Shown: piece by piece, positions 1-6,035 of the stretch
Layout: every line of letters starts with the position of its first letter
Position numbering within the stretch: position 1 is the first letter of the stretch
DNA from: Desulfatitalea sp.
Lineage (GTDB): Bacteria > Desulfobacterota > Desulfobacteria > Desulfobacterales > Desulfosarcinaceae
NCBI GenBank assembly: GCA_013041835.1
Contig: JABDRH010000039.1
Span: 1-6,589 of the forward strand
DNA: 6,589 nt
Direction of reading: 5' to 3'
The notes under the pieces: generated by a model
Told to the model about the DNA's origin: nothing
Seen by the model: the letters and a program-made list of their open reading frames with translations, nothing else
Database searches by the model: none
Position numbers and translations under genes: made by a program

Positions 1-409
1 GTATAGCCCCGCTTCTCACCATGTGCTTGATGCCCAATGCGCCAATGGCCATTGTGATGATCTTGCGGTTTTTAGCAAAAAAGATCGTGCTCGGAAAAAG
101 AGTCCGCAGGCCGGGATAGCCCTTGAAGATGATGTATTGCCGCCCGTTGATGACCTTGGGGATGGCGCGTCCGGTGATGCCCAAGTCCTTGCACACCAGC
201 GCCAGCGTGCGCAAATCCAGGATGGGGGAAATATACGGCGCGACATTGCGCCTGGCAAAGGAAACGGCGGTTAGTGCGTTAAGATCACCAGGTGTTATGG
301 TCTTCCGCCTTCCGTGACCATGACAGTCGATGGCGGAGTACTCGGGGGCCGGCCGGATGGTTTGATGGGTCTGGGATAATTTACGACGGATAGTCACGTG
401 GCAGGGCAT
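1..409 (-). CDS. Unrecognised protein, 5' part only (3' end lies outside the window)
   Basis: The frame is open from an ATG at 407-409 to the left edge, giving 136 complete codons. An in-frame TAA lies upstream at 446-448, and this ATG is the first start after it. The first ~40 residues are basic and His-rich (a CHGHGRRKT stretch near residue 30). From about residue 43 the protein looks like an ordinary folded domain with VAPYISPILDLRTLALVCKD, then LGITGRAIPKVINGRQYI, then a GYPGLRTLFPST stretch. The last visible residues (ITMAIGALGIKH) turn hydrophobic and could lead into a membrane segment. The ribosome binding site is weak (AAAAGG, 8 nt upstream). I do not recognise the family. I have a vague, unverified impression of uncharacterised inner-membrane proteins, so no function is proposed. 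Its frame coherence and conserved-looking character make it more credible than the alternative frame at 16-258. It follows the toxin-antitoxin module on the same strand, 173 nt after the toxin stop, so co-transcription is possible. Confidence 0.6.
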   Translation of the reverse strand, partial: MPCHVTIRRKLSQTHQTIRPAPEYSAIDCHGHGRRKTITPGDLNALTAVSFARRNVAPYISPILDLRTLALVCKDLGITGRAIPKVINGRQYIIFKGYPGLRTLFPSTIFFAKNRKIITMAIGALGIKHMVRSGAI

Positions 410-412
410 TAG

Positions 413-462
413 GGGTGCCTTTTCGTCAGGCGGTGCTGAAAGCCGTTACTCTTGAGGCACCC
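413..462 (-). repeat. Inverted repeat in the leader of the left-edge gene
   Basis: GGGTGCCT (413-420) and AGGCACCC (455-462) are perfect 8-bp complements separated by 34 nt. On the minus-strand transcript the 3' arm ends three bases before the ATG at 409 and covers the only Shine-Dalgarno-like stretch (AAAAGG). A folded stem would therefore mask the start region. No U-run follows, so it is not a typical intrinsic terminator. The long loop makes the structure uncertain. I see no known riboswitch pattern here. Confidence 0.35.
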
Positions 463-470
463 TGGAAAAA

Positions 471-602
471 TCAAAACCGGGCGTATGTTCTGCTTTTACC
501 TTCATTACTTGCGGTATGAGCTACCACATGTTTAAGTGCACCAAGAGTTTCTTTTGCCAAATTGAAATTTCCTGGACCCATATCAAAACCAAATTTTTCC
601 AT
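471..602 (-). CDS. Possible small protein, 43 aa, overlapping the RES toxin 3' end
   Basis: An ATG at 600-602 opens a 43-codon frame ending in TGA at 471-473. It overlaps the last 20 bases of the toxin gene in another frame. A second in-frame ATG at 579-581 sits one base after the toxin stop and would give 36 residues. The product is hydrophilic with no membrane segment: it begins MEKFGFDMGPGNFNLAKE, continues with a helical-looking TLGALKHVVAHTA stretch, and ends KSRTYARF. Its composition looks protein-like, but no strong Shine-Dalgarno is visible, so any expression would probably depend on coupling to the toxin gene. I recognise no family. The frame is short enough to occur by chance. If it is real, its place makes it a third member of the toxin-antitoxin operon. 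Confidence 0.3.
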   Translation of the reverse strand: MEKFGFDMGPGNFNLAKETLGALKHVVAHTASNEGKSRTYARF

Positions 603-1326
603 CGACCGACATTACCGATTTGTTGTTGGCGGCATCGACTACATGGACCCGCATTGCTTCCGGATCAAACTGATAAATCAGATTCCTGCCGACTTTTGGA
701 TTGGACAATATCTTCGGGTGAAACACCACTAGGTTTTTTCCGTCGCGTTGTCGGGCTGAAGGCGCCAGCAGGCCCGGATGTCCCTCGGTTTTTACCCGTC
801 TGCCGATCTGTTGGGTAAAGCTGTAATTGGTGGAGGTGGTTAATTTTGGAAGGTGTTCGGCCTCACCGGTCAGATCTACTAAAATTGCCGTGCAAGACAC
901 TTCATAGATCGTCCGATGGCGTTCAATTATCCCTTGGCGCCCTCTTCTGCCGATCTCTTCCCGAATCATGTGATACGCGGTTTCCCAGATGGTTGTTTGC
1001 GAGTTCAAGCAACCATACCATACCGGAAAGGACCCATCGCCATAGCGGGTGGAAATGTTGGTGACCCGCTGAAAAACATTCAAAATGGCAGCGCTGTAAA
1101 GGTGGGTCGAATCGACCACCGAAAGGCATTCTTCCGAGCGCATCCGGTTCGCTTCCCGTGAAGCCATTTGGGCGGATGCTTGGCCTTTTTCATCCGGGTC
1201 CACCAGGTCATCAAAAGCGCTTTTTCCCAACCTTTTGTTGGCGTTGCGAAAAGCGGGTTCGCTATCAAGGGTCGATAGTCGTTGAAACAATGATGTCGCT
1301 TTCAATTTCCCTGCTCTACAGCTCAA
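583..1326 (-). CDS. RES-domain toxin (predicted NAD-degrading enzyme of a RES/Xre module)
   Basis: The product is up to 247 aa. The RES core starts near residue 84: FQRVTNISTRYGDGSFPVWY (85-104), then TTIWETAYHM (111-120), then GLLAPSAR (185-192) and NLVVFHP (198-204). Arg87 or Arg94, Glu115 and Ser190 fit the Arg/Glu/Ser polar residues that name the family. Studied RES toxins such as MbcT degrade cellular NAD+ (MbcT by phosphorolysis), while ParT ADP-ribosylates a target, so the exact chemistry here is inferred. The ~80 residues before the core contain FDDLVDPDEKG and seem to be an N-terminal extension absent from the shortest RES toxins. The gene overlaps the antitoxin stop by 11 nt, implying translational coupling. 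The start is uncertain: the upstream-most option is TTG at 1326, another TTG lies at 1305 (preceded by AGCAGGG but close), and the first in-frame ATG is only at codon 54. Rare start codons would keep toxin output below antitoxin output. Confidence 0.88.
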   Translation of the reverse strand: MSCRAGKLKATSLFQRLSTLDSEPAFRNANKRLGKSAFDDLVDPDEKGQASAQMASREANRMRSEECLSVVDSTHLYSAAILNVFQRVTNISTRYGDGSFPVWYGCLNSQTTIWETAYHMIREEIGRRGRQGIIERHRTIYEVSCTAILVDLTGEAEHLPKLTTSTNYSFTQQIGRRVKTEGHPGLLAPSARQRDGKNLVVFHPKILSNPKVGRNLIYQFDPEAMRVHVVDAANNKSVMSVDGKIWF

Positions 1327-1780
1327 CCAGATGTTCCAGCAATTGGGCTACCCGGTATATGCCAATGAAACCCTGTTTTTTCATAATTTCAAGGGGAGTG
1401 AAGTTATCCAGGTATCTGTTTCGTTCATGGACCCAGTGATAGCAAATTTCTGAGTTGACGGGGTACAAGGTGCGAAGATTTTGGTGTATCACCAGCAGCC
1501 ACCCCAATCGATCCAATAAATCGCGGTTGCCCGGCAATGCTTTGCCTTTGCGGTACTGTGTGAGCATGCGCCGGCTATTGTTGCTCAAACCGAGAAGTTC
1601 AAGCTGATCAGCGGTGGACAGTTTCCAGTGATCAAAAAGCCGGATGACCATTTGGGTCAGACTGCGGCGATTTTCCTCGTTTTCTCGGCCAAATGGTGGG
1701 GGCAATGGCTGGCGATGGCCGAAAGCCGTGGCGCCATCATCGATAAGGGATGCGAAACAGAGTGAATTGTTTGATTGCAT
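1316..1780 (-). CDS. Xre/MbcA/ParS-type antitoxin (HTH plus DUF2384-like toxin-binding domain)
   Basis: The 154-aa protein precedes and overlaps the RES toxin gene, the usual antitoxin-toxin order for this module type. Residues 1-38 look disordered (Pro-rich QPLPPPFGRENEEN). Residues ~40-95 form an Xre-like helix-turn-helix domain: LTQMVIRLFDHW, LLGLSNNSRRMLTQYRKGK, then NRDLLDRLGWLLVI. Residues ~96-154 match the DUF2384-type toxin-binding domain, with W116, the FTPLEIM stretch (127-133), G137 and the terminal VAQLLEHLVEL helix. In known pairs this C-terminal domain blocks the RES active site, and the complex binds its own promoter. The ATG at 1778-1780 is well supported by GGAGGT seven bases upstream. 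The family call rests on domain pattern, gene order and the neighbouring toxin together. Confidence 0.88.
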   Translation of the reverse strand: MQSNNSLCFASLIDDGATAFGHRQPLPPPFGRENEENRRSLTQMVIRLFDHWKLSTADQLELLGLSNNSRRMLTQYRKGKALPGNRDLLDRLGWLLVIHQNLRTLYPVNSEICYHWVHERNRYLDNFTPLEIMKKQGFIGIYRVAQLLEHLVEL

Positions 1781-1787
1781 TGGCCTG

Positions 1788-1793
1788 ACCTCC
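1788..1793 (-). promoter_or_regulatory. Strong ribosome binding site of the antitoxin gene
   Basis: GGAGGT on the minus strand lies 7 nt before the antitoxin ATG at 1780, ideal spacing for a strong Shine-Dalgarno. It contrasts with the toxin gene, which has a rare TTG start and no clear site. Such asymmetry would favour excess antitoxin. Confidence 0.8.
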
Positions 1794-1841
1794 GATCATG
1801 TTAACTAATACGCTTTTTTTGTATACTTGTCAACCATGATC
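1794..1841. promoter_or_regulatory. Candidate operator: imperfect inverted repeat around the TA promoter
   Basis: GATCATGTTAAC (1794-1805) and GTCAACCATGATC (1829-1841) are inverted copies with one mismatch and one inserted base, separated by 23 bp. One arm covers most of the -35 element and the other ends at the first base of the -10. A protein bound to both arms would block RNA polymerase. Autoregulation by the antitoxin or the toxin-antitoxin complex is usual for this class, so the repeat is a plausible binding site. Binding itself is inferred. A GTATAC palindrome (1821-1826) lies between the arms. Confidence 0.55.
1805..1833 (-). promoter_or_regulatory. Sigma70-like promoter of the toxin-antitoxin operon
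   Basis: On the minus strand a perfect TTGACA (1833-1828) is followed by a 17-bp spacer and TATTAG (1810-1805, four of six matches to TATAAT). The spacer has an A-run and the region is AT-rich. The promoter starts about 33 bp after the waaA stop and lies just upstream of the antitoxin ribosome binding site, so the module can be transcribed independently of the waaA operon. Confidence 0.7.
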
Positions 1842-1866
1842 ATATTTAATTCGGGCCAGGGCTAAA

Positions 1867-3186
1867 TCACCCGCATTGCTTGCCGCGGCCGAGCAACCGC
1901 AGCACCACGGCCGCATGAGTTTGAGCGGCGCCCCGGTGGGAGAGCACGGCGCGGCGCGACGCACGGCCCAAGGCTTCGGCCTTGCGGGGATGTTTCAACC
2001 AATCGATGGCCAATGCCGCCAACTCGTCGGCCCCGTTGATCTGGACGCCGCCGCCGCTGTCTTCCACCAACTGCTTGGCATCGGCAAAGTCCTCCATGGA
2101 AGGACCATACATCACGGGTTTGGCCCACAGGGCGGGCTCCAGAAGATTTTGCCCCCCCTTGGGCGCCAGGCTGCCCCCGCAAAAGACGAACCGGGCCATG
2201 CTGTAGGCATCGGATAGCTCGCCGATGGTATCCAGCACCACTACCGGTGCGCTACGGAAACCTGTACCCGCGTTTAGCCGAGTGCGCCGCTGGCTGGTCA
2301 ATCCTTTTTCCCTGATCCATTGTTCGACGCGGGGCACCCGTTGGGTGTGACGCGGCGCCACGATCAGCACGGCCTCGGGGAAGACTTTTCTGATCTGAAG
2401 AAAGGCGTCCAGCAAAATCCCTTCTTCGGGTTCCCGCGTGCTGCCGGCGACAAAAACCGGGGTTTCGGCGGTCAGGCCAAACAGGTCGGCGGCCCAAGTT
2501 TTCGCCCGTTCTCCATCCGCTTGAGGGTCGGGGCAATCAAATTTGGCGTTGCCGTGAACGGCCACCTTGTGATGGGGGGCGCCGAGGGAGACGATTCTGT
2601 GGGCATCGGCCTCGGATATCATGCTCAGCGCGTCGAGGTGGGACAGGGTGTAGCGCATCAACGGCCGTACGAGGTGATAGCGTCTTATGGTGCGGACCGA
2701 AATACGGCCGTTCAAAAGCGCCGTGCGGATGCCGGCACGCCGCGCGGTGATGATCAGGTTCGGCCAGATTTCAGTTTCCAGAATCGCCAAGACATCCGGC
2801 TGAAAATGTTGTATGGCGCGCTGCGTCGGTGCGGGCAGGTCAAAAGGGGCGTAAAAAACGTCACCCGGCGTGGGCCACTGGGTACGGGCGCGCGCCAATC
2901 CTTGTCGCGTGGCGGCGGAAAGCATGATCCGGCAATCGGGCAATTCATTCCACAAGACGCCGGCGATGGCCTGGGCCACGCCCGCCTCACCGACGGAAAC
3001 CGCATGCAGCCAGATATGGGGCCGCTCGGCGTCATTGCCACGGATGGATTGGGGGTAACGTCCCAGGCGTTGGTGGAATCTTTCCATCTCCTGGCGATCG
3101 CGACGGCTTCGAAACCAGAGGGCGGGAATGAGGGGCGTTGCGATGCCATGGCCGATGAGGTTGTAGATGGTATGCAACGGATTCAT
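1867..3186 (-). CDS. waaA: 3-deoxy-D-manno-octulosonic acid (Kdo) transferase
   Basis: WaaA (KdtA) transfers Kdo from CMP-Kdo to the lipid A precursor at the cytoplasmic face of the inner membrane, the first step of LPS inner-core assembly. The 439-aa length fits the family (about 420-440). An N-terminal hydrophobic anchor (residues ~7-25) is followed by a basic stretch, FRSRRDRQ. Family signatures occur in order: HAVSVGEA (61-68, with the catalytic-type Glu67), ETEIWPN (137-143), LNGRIS (158-163), GNAKFD (212-217), AGSTREPEEG (247-256), APRHTQR (277-283), and FVFCGGSL...GGQNLLEPA (333-352), the GT-B nucleotide-sugar site. The start ATG at 3186 overlaps the preceding gene's TGA as ATGA. No Shine-Dalgarno is visible, so translation is probably coupled to that gene. 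Whether it adds one or more Kdo residues cannot be read from sequence. No terminator is evident after the stop. Confidence 0.96.
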   Translation of the reverse strand: MNPLHTIYNLIGHGIATPLIPALWFRSRRDRQEMERFHQRLGRYPQSIRGNDAERPHIWLHAVSVGEAGVAQAIAGVLWNELPDCRIMLSAATRQGLARARTQWPTPGDVFYAPFDLPAPTQRAIQHFQPDVLAILETEIWPNLIITARRAGIRTALLNGRISVRTIRRYHLVRPLMRYTLSHLDALSMISEADAHRIVSLGAPHHKVAVHGNAKFDCPDPQADGERAKTWAADLFGLTAETPVFVAGSTREPEEGILLDAFLQIRKVFPEAVLIVAPRHTQRVPRVEQWIREKGLTSQRRTRLNAGTGFRSAPVVVLDTIGELSDAYSMARFVFCGGSLAPKGGQNLLEPALWAKPVMYGPSMEDFADAKQLVEDSGGGVQINGADELAALAIDWLKHPRKAEALGRASRRAVLSHRGAAQTHAAVVLRLLGRGKQCG

Positions 3187-5264
3187 GGGCGCGGGATTTC
3201 AACGAACCGGCGCCCTTTAATGCGCAGCAGGGTCATTCGTTTGATCGACTCGCCGTTGGGGCCGAAAGCGGTGGGGCCGGTCACACCCTGTTCAAACATC
3301 ATCTGTTTTAAGGCATCACGCAGTTCGTGGCGCATGTGTATATCGTTCTGATGCAATAAAGAGAAGACGAAGCTGGCCGTGTCAAATGCAAAGGCTTCGA
3401 TAATGCCGGGCTTGCGACCATAGATCGATGTATAGGATTTTACAAAGCGCTGCACGTGGGCTTGATCGCTGTCCTGGTAAAACCCGTCCACCAGAACGGC
3501 ATTCTGGGCGTACTTTCGGGTCATGTCGATCAACTGTTGGGCATGCCACAAGTTGGTGCCCACGGTATAGATTTGCTTCACATCGTAATAGGCGAGCTGA
3601 GGCAATATGAGACCTGCCATTTGGGGGGAATCGGGAATGAATAGGACATCAAAATCGGTGACGGGCCTGTCCTGTTCTTCAACGGAGCGGCGGCCAAGCG
3701 CAGGTCCTTTGATCCGGTCCTGGTCCGGATCCTGGTGAAAAAGGCCGCTCAACCGGGTAATGGGATCAGGAAGCAAGGTCTCCAAATGATCGATAGGGTC
3801 ACCCTCGGATGTGTCTCGAAAATAGGGGCTCTCTTCCACTTGCACGACGGGCCGGGCCTGCAATTCGGCTGGAACCGGATAGTAGGTGCCCACCAGCTTT
3901 TTGATGGTATCGGCGAAATCAGTCTGTTCGGGGCTGTAGCTTTCGACCCCGACCATGCGCCCCCCCTGGTTCAACACTTCGTCCCAAAAGGCGGTCATGA
4001 AGGTACGGCCGTAATTCTCCTCGGGGTACATGATGGCATAATCCGTCAGGCCCAGTTCTTTGGAGAAATATCCGATCAGAGTTTTCACTTGACTTTGGGG
4101 CGTAATAAAGTGACGGAACACAAAATCGCCGGCCTGTGTGATTTCAGGCCGTTGAGTGAACGCGATGATGGGAATCGCCAGTTGTTGGGCCTGGCTGACC
4201 GCGGCCGGCGCGGTCGTAATGGGACCGAGGATCAGCCCCACGCCGGCTTGATGCAACTCTTTCACCGCCTGAACAGCCACTTGTTCCCGGGAGGCGGTAT
4301 CCCTGACCACCAACCGGATGGGAGCAATGCCTTCGCCGTGGGGCTGCGCGCTCAAGGCGAATTCAATGGCATTAAGCGCTCGCCGGCCGTATGCTTCATA
4401 GGCGCCGCTCAACGGCAGCAGGCATCCCACCGTACGCGGCGTGAAGGCCAGACGCCGGCTCAACATCTCAACCAGGTTGGCGGCGTCCGGGGTGTGGGGA
4501 TGGCCTGGAAACGACGCCTGGAAAGCATTTAATATCTCCAGGGCATCGTCATAATCCGCTTCAAGGACCAATACCACCGCATAGCGATACATCAGGTGGC
4601 TTCGCATGCGCCGGTCGTCCATGAGATCCCACAGGGCGGTGATCTGCTCCCGGTTCATTTTGTCAATGGTCTGGATCAACGCCTCGGCCCAGGATGCATT
4701 TTCCGGTGCCGGCAGCAAGCGGTATAGTTGATAGAGATACGACGCGCTTTGGCTGACGCCGGTGTCGCCGTCATGCAGCGAGACGAGACGTTCCACCAGG
4801 GCGATGCGCACCGGCGCCGGCGGATCTTCGGCAAGGCGTTGGGTTGCCGTTGCCTTGGCTTCCTCGTAACGGTTCTGCGCTGTCATCAGGTCGATAAGGG
4901 CCAGCCGCGCAGTATCGGCGGCCGGGTCCGCGGGGTATTCGGACAGGATGCGGGTGTAAAAAGCCTCGGCAGCCCCCAAGTCGCCCTGTTGTTGGCTGAT
5001 CAGGCCGATGCGTTGCAGGGCGGCCGCGGTATGCGGTCCGTCTGGAAAGCGGGTCAGATAACTATTGAAGGCGGACATGGCCGCCTGCAGGTCGCCTTGG
5101 TCCAAATGCCCCTGTCCCTGCATGAAAAGCAGATTTTGCACGTCGACCGGCACAGCTGGTTGACGGGATGGGGTGGATACGCATGCGCTCAGCAGCAGAC
5201 ATAGCCATAGGGGGAAAAACAGTATGTGCCAAATATTGCATCGCTGCAGTGAGTCGGATACCAC
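3183..5264 (-). CDS. Lipoprotein with TPR repeats and LpoA-like / periplasmic-binding domain
   Basis: I chose the GTG at 5264 (693 aa) because GGAGGT lies four bases upstream and the start puts a signal peptide at the N terminus: a hydrophobic run to LLLSAC, with Cys28 as the lipidated residue. The frame stays open upstream to 5420, but that would overlap tsaB and place ~80 residues before the lipobox. Residues ~41-145 hold TPR-like repeats (AAMSAFNSYLTRFPDG, AAEAFYTRILSEYPAD), with another near 225-270. From ~277 a type I periplasmic-binding fold begins (VGCLLPLSGAYEAYGRRA), continuing through LILGPIT, IIAFTQRP and MYPEENYGR to a C-terminal FAFDTASFVFSLL. Residues ~462-536 form an acidic, Pro-rich insert between the lobes. 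The TPR-plus-binding-protein layout recalls LpoA, the outer-membrane activator of PBP1A, and similar proteins are often labelled 'penicillin-binding protein activator'. A role in peptidoglycan synthesis, or solute binding, is inferred only. The next gene, waaA, also serves the envelope. Confidence 0.82.
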   Translation of the reverse strand: MVSDSLQRCNIWHILFFPLWLCLLLSACVSTPSRQPAVPVDVQNLLFMQGQGHLDQGDLQAAMSAFNSYLTRFPDGPHTAAALQRIGLISQQQGDLGAAEAFYTRILSEYPADPAADTARLALIDLMTAQNRYEEAKATATQRLAEDPPAPVRIALVERLVSLHDGDTGVSQSASYLYQLYRLLPAPENASWAEALIQTIDKMNREQITALWDLMDDRRMRSHLMYRYAVVLVLEADYDDALEILNAFQASFPGHPHTPDAANLVEMLSRRLAFTPRTVGCLLPLSGAYEAYGRRALNAIEFALSAQPHGEGIAPIRLVVRDTASREQVAVQAVKELHQAGVGLILGPITTAPAAVSQAQQLAIPIIAFTQRPEITQAGDFVFRHFITPQSQVKTLIGYFSKELGLTDYAIMYPEENYGRTFMTAFWDEVLNQGGRMVGVESYSPEQTDFADTIKKLVGTYYPVPAELQARPVVQVEESPYFRDTSEGDPIDHLETLLPDPITRLSGLFHQDPDQDRIKGPALGRRSVEEQDRPVTDFDVLFIPDSPQMAGLILPQLAYYDVKQIYTVGTNLWHAQQLIDMTRKYAQNAVLVDGFYQDSDQAHVQRFVKSYTSIYGRKPGIIEAFAFDTASFVFSLLHQNDIHMRHELRDALKQMMFEQGVTGPTAFGPNGESIKRMTLLRIKGRRFVEIPRP

Positions 5265-5268
5265 GTTC

Positions 5269-5279
5269 ACCTCCGGAGG
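5269..5279 (-). promoter_or_regulatory. Ribosome binding site that sets the lipoprotein start, inside a palindrome
   Basis: GGAGGT (5274-5269) precedes the GTG at 5264 by four bases and is the main evidence for that start. It sits within a perfect 10-bp palindrome CCTCCGGAGG (5270-5279). Without a loop this cannot form a full hairpin, but it could pair between molecules or contribute to a local fold. Confidence 0.65.
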
Positions 5280-5323
5280 ATGTCCGGTTTTGGCATCTAA
5301 CGGCATTTTTGTCAACGAATCCA

Positions 5324-5337
5324 GAGCGTATACGCTC
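5324..5337. repeat. Perfect 14-bp palindrome between tsaB and the lipoprotein gene
   Basis: GAGCGTATACGCTC reads the same on both strands. It lies just after the tsaB stop (5345), in the 80-nt gap before the lipoprotein start. As RNA it would give a 5-bp stem with a TATA loop and no U-run, so it is a poor terminator. As DNA it has the form of a dimeric regulator site. The protein that might bind is unknown. Confidence 0.4.
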
Positions 5338-5344
5338 ATACCGG

Positions 5345-6028
5345 TCAGGTCAGGCGCGCCAGTTCGGCATCCGATTTGCGCAGGTAAACCGGTGTAAACC
5401 GTTCCAGATCCTCTTTGCACCCGTTTTGAAGTCGTTGTGCCCCCAATTGGGCGACCACCACCGGTTGCAAGGCATCGCGCCCGGCATCGGGGAACAGGAC
5501 GGGATACCGGCTGTCGCTTTCAATGGTGGAGCGGTATTGACGGGCTCCGCTGCCGATGTAAAGACAAGCGCCCGGAACCGTGCCCAGCACCTCGGTCAGC
5601 GAGCCGGCGTGTTCGGCCGAAACCGCACTGAGATTTGATGCCCTGCATCGATAAAGCGACCAGTAAACCTCACGCCGGCGGGCATCGATCATGGGGCAGA
5701 TGTACGGTGCGTCGCCTGAAGCCTGTTGGGCCAGCACAGCCAAGGTGGAGACGCCGATAAAGGGTTTGCCGGTGGCCAGGGACAATCCTTTGACGGTACT
5801 GATGCCGATGCGCAAGCCGGTGAAACTGCCCGGTCCGCGAGTCACCACAAAGCCGTCCAGTGCATCAAGGGCCAGCCCAGCGTCGTTGATGACCGCATGA
5901 ATCGTCGTCATGAGCACACGGGCATGGGTCAGCCCCTGGTCAACGATTCGCTGGGCCAAGGGCTGACCCGCGTCTGTCAGGGCGACGCCACACACCTCGG
6001 TGGCGGTATCCACGGCGAGCAGGCGCAT
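5345..6028 (-). CDS. tsaB: tRNA threonylcarbamoyladenosine biosynthesis protein TsaB
   Basis: TsaB (YeaZ) is the non-catalytic partner of TsaD in the cytoplasmic TsaBDE complex, which transfers the threonylcarbamoyl group to A37 of ANN-decoding tRNAs. The 227-aa length is typical. The ASKHA-fold N terminus MRLLAVDTATEVCGVAL is followed by GLTHARVLM (32-40), the family signature GPGSFTGLRIG (65-75), and DARRREVYW (115-123). The protein ends with the usual TPVYLRKSDAE motif. The ATG at 6028 lies 7 nt after the lon stop, with only a distant AGGA upstream in the end of lon, so translation is probably coupled to lon. The stop is at 5345. No residue of the signature is missing. Confidence 0.96.
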   Translation of the reverse strand: MRLLAVDTATEVCGVALTDAGQPLAQRIVDQGLTHARVLMTTIHAVINDAGLALDALDGFVVTRGPGSFTGLRIGISTVKGLSLATGKPFIGVSTLAVLAQQASGDAPYICPMIDARRREVYWSLYRCRASNLSAVSAEHAGSLTEVLGTVPGACLYIGSGARQYRSTIESDSRYPVLFPDAGRDALQPVVVAQLGAQRLQNGCKEDLERFTPVYLRKSDAELARLT

Positions 6029-6035
6029 GGTTGCT

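Noticed and set aside
16..258. Minus-strand 80-codon frame at the left edge
   Set aside because: It is Trp/Arg/Ser-rich and overlaps a longer, more protein-like frame (1-409) on the same strand.
516..1439. Several plus-strand frames opposite the toxin-antitoxin genes
   Set aside because: They are antisense to two genes with coherent domain content and show no motifs or initiation signals.
2320..3351. Long plus-strand open frame (343 codons) opposite waaA
   Set aside because: It is antisense to a gene with all Kdo transferase motifs. The product is Gly/Arg/His-rich with no recognisable domain, as expected opposite a GC-rich gene.
3735..4532. Plus-strand open frame (265 codons) opposite the lipoprotein gene
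   Set aside because: It is an antisense shadow of the periplasmic-binding domain with low-complexity composition and no ribosome binding site or motifs.
5293..5315. Possible sigma70 promoter starting at TTGACA (5315-5310)
   Set aside because: The hexamer is perfect, but at 15-18 bp spacing no acceptable -10 is present (CAAAAC at 17), so no promoter is called.
5265..5420. Upstream in-frame extension of the lipoprotein gene to 5420
   Set aside because: It overlaps tsaB, lacks a ribosome binding site, and would put ~80 residues before the lipobox. The GTG at 5264 has an excellent Shine-Dalgarno.
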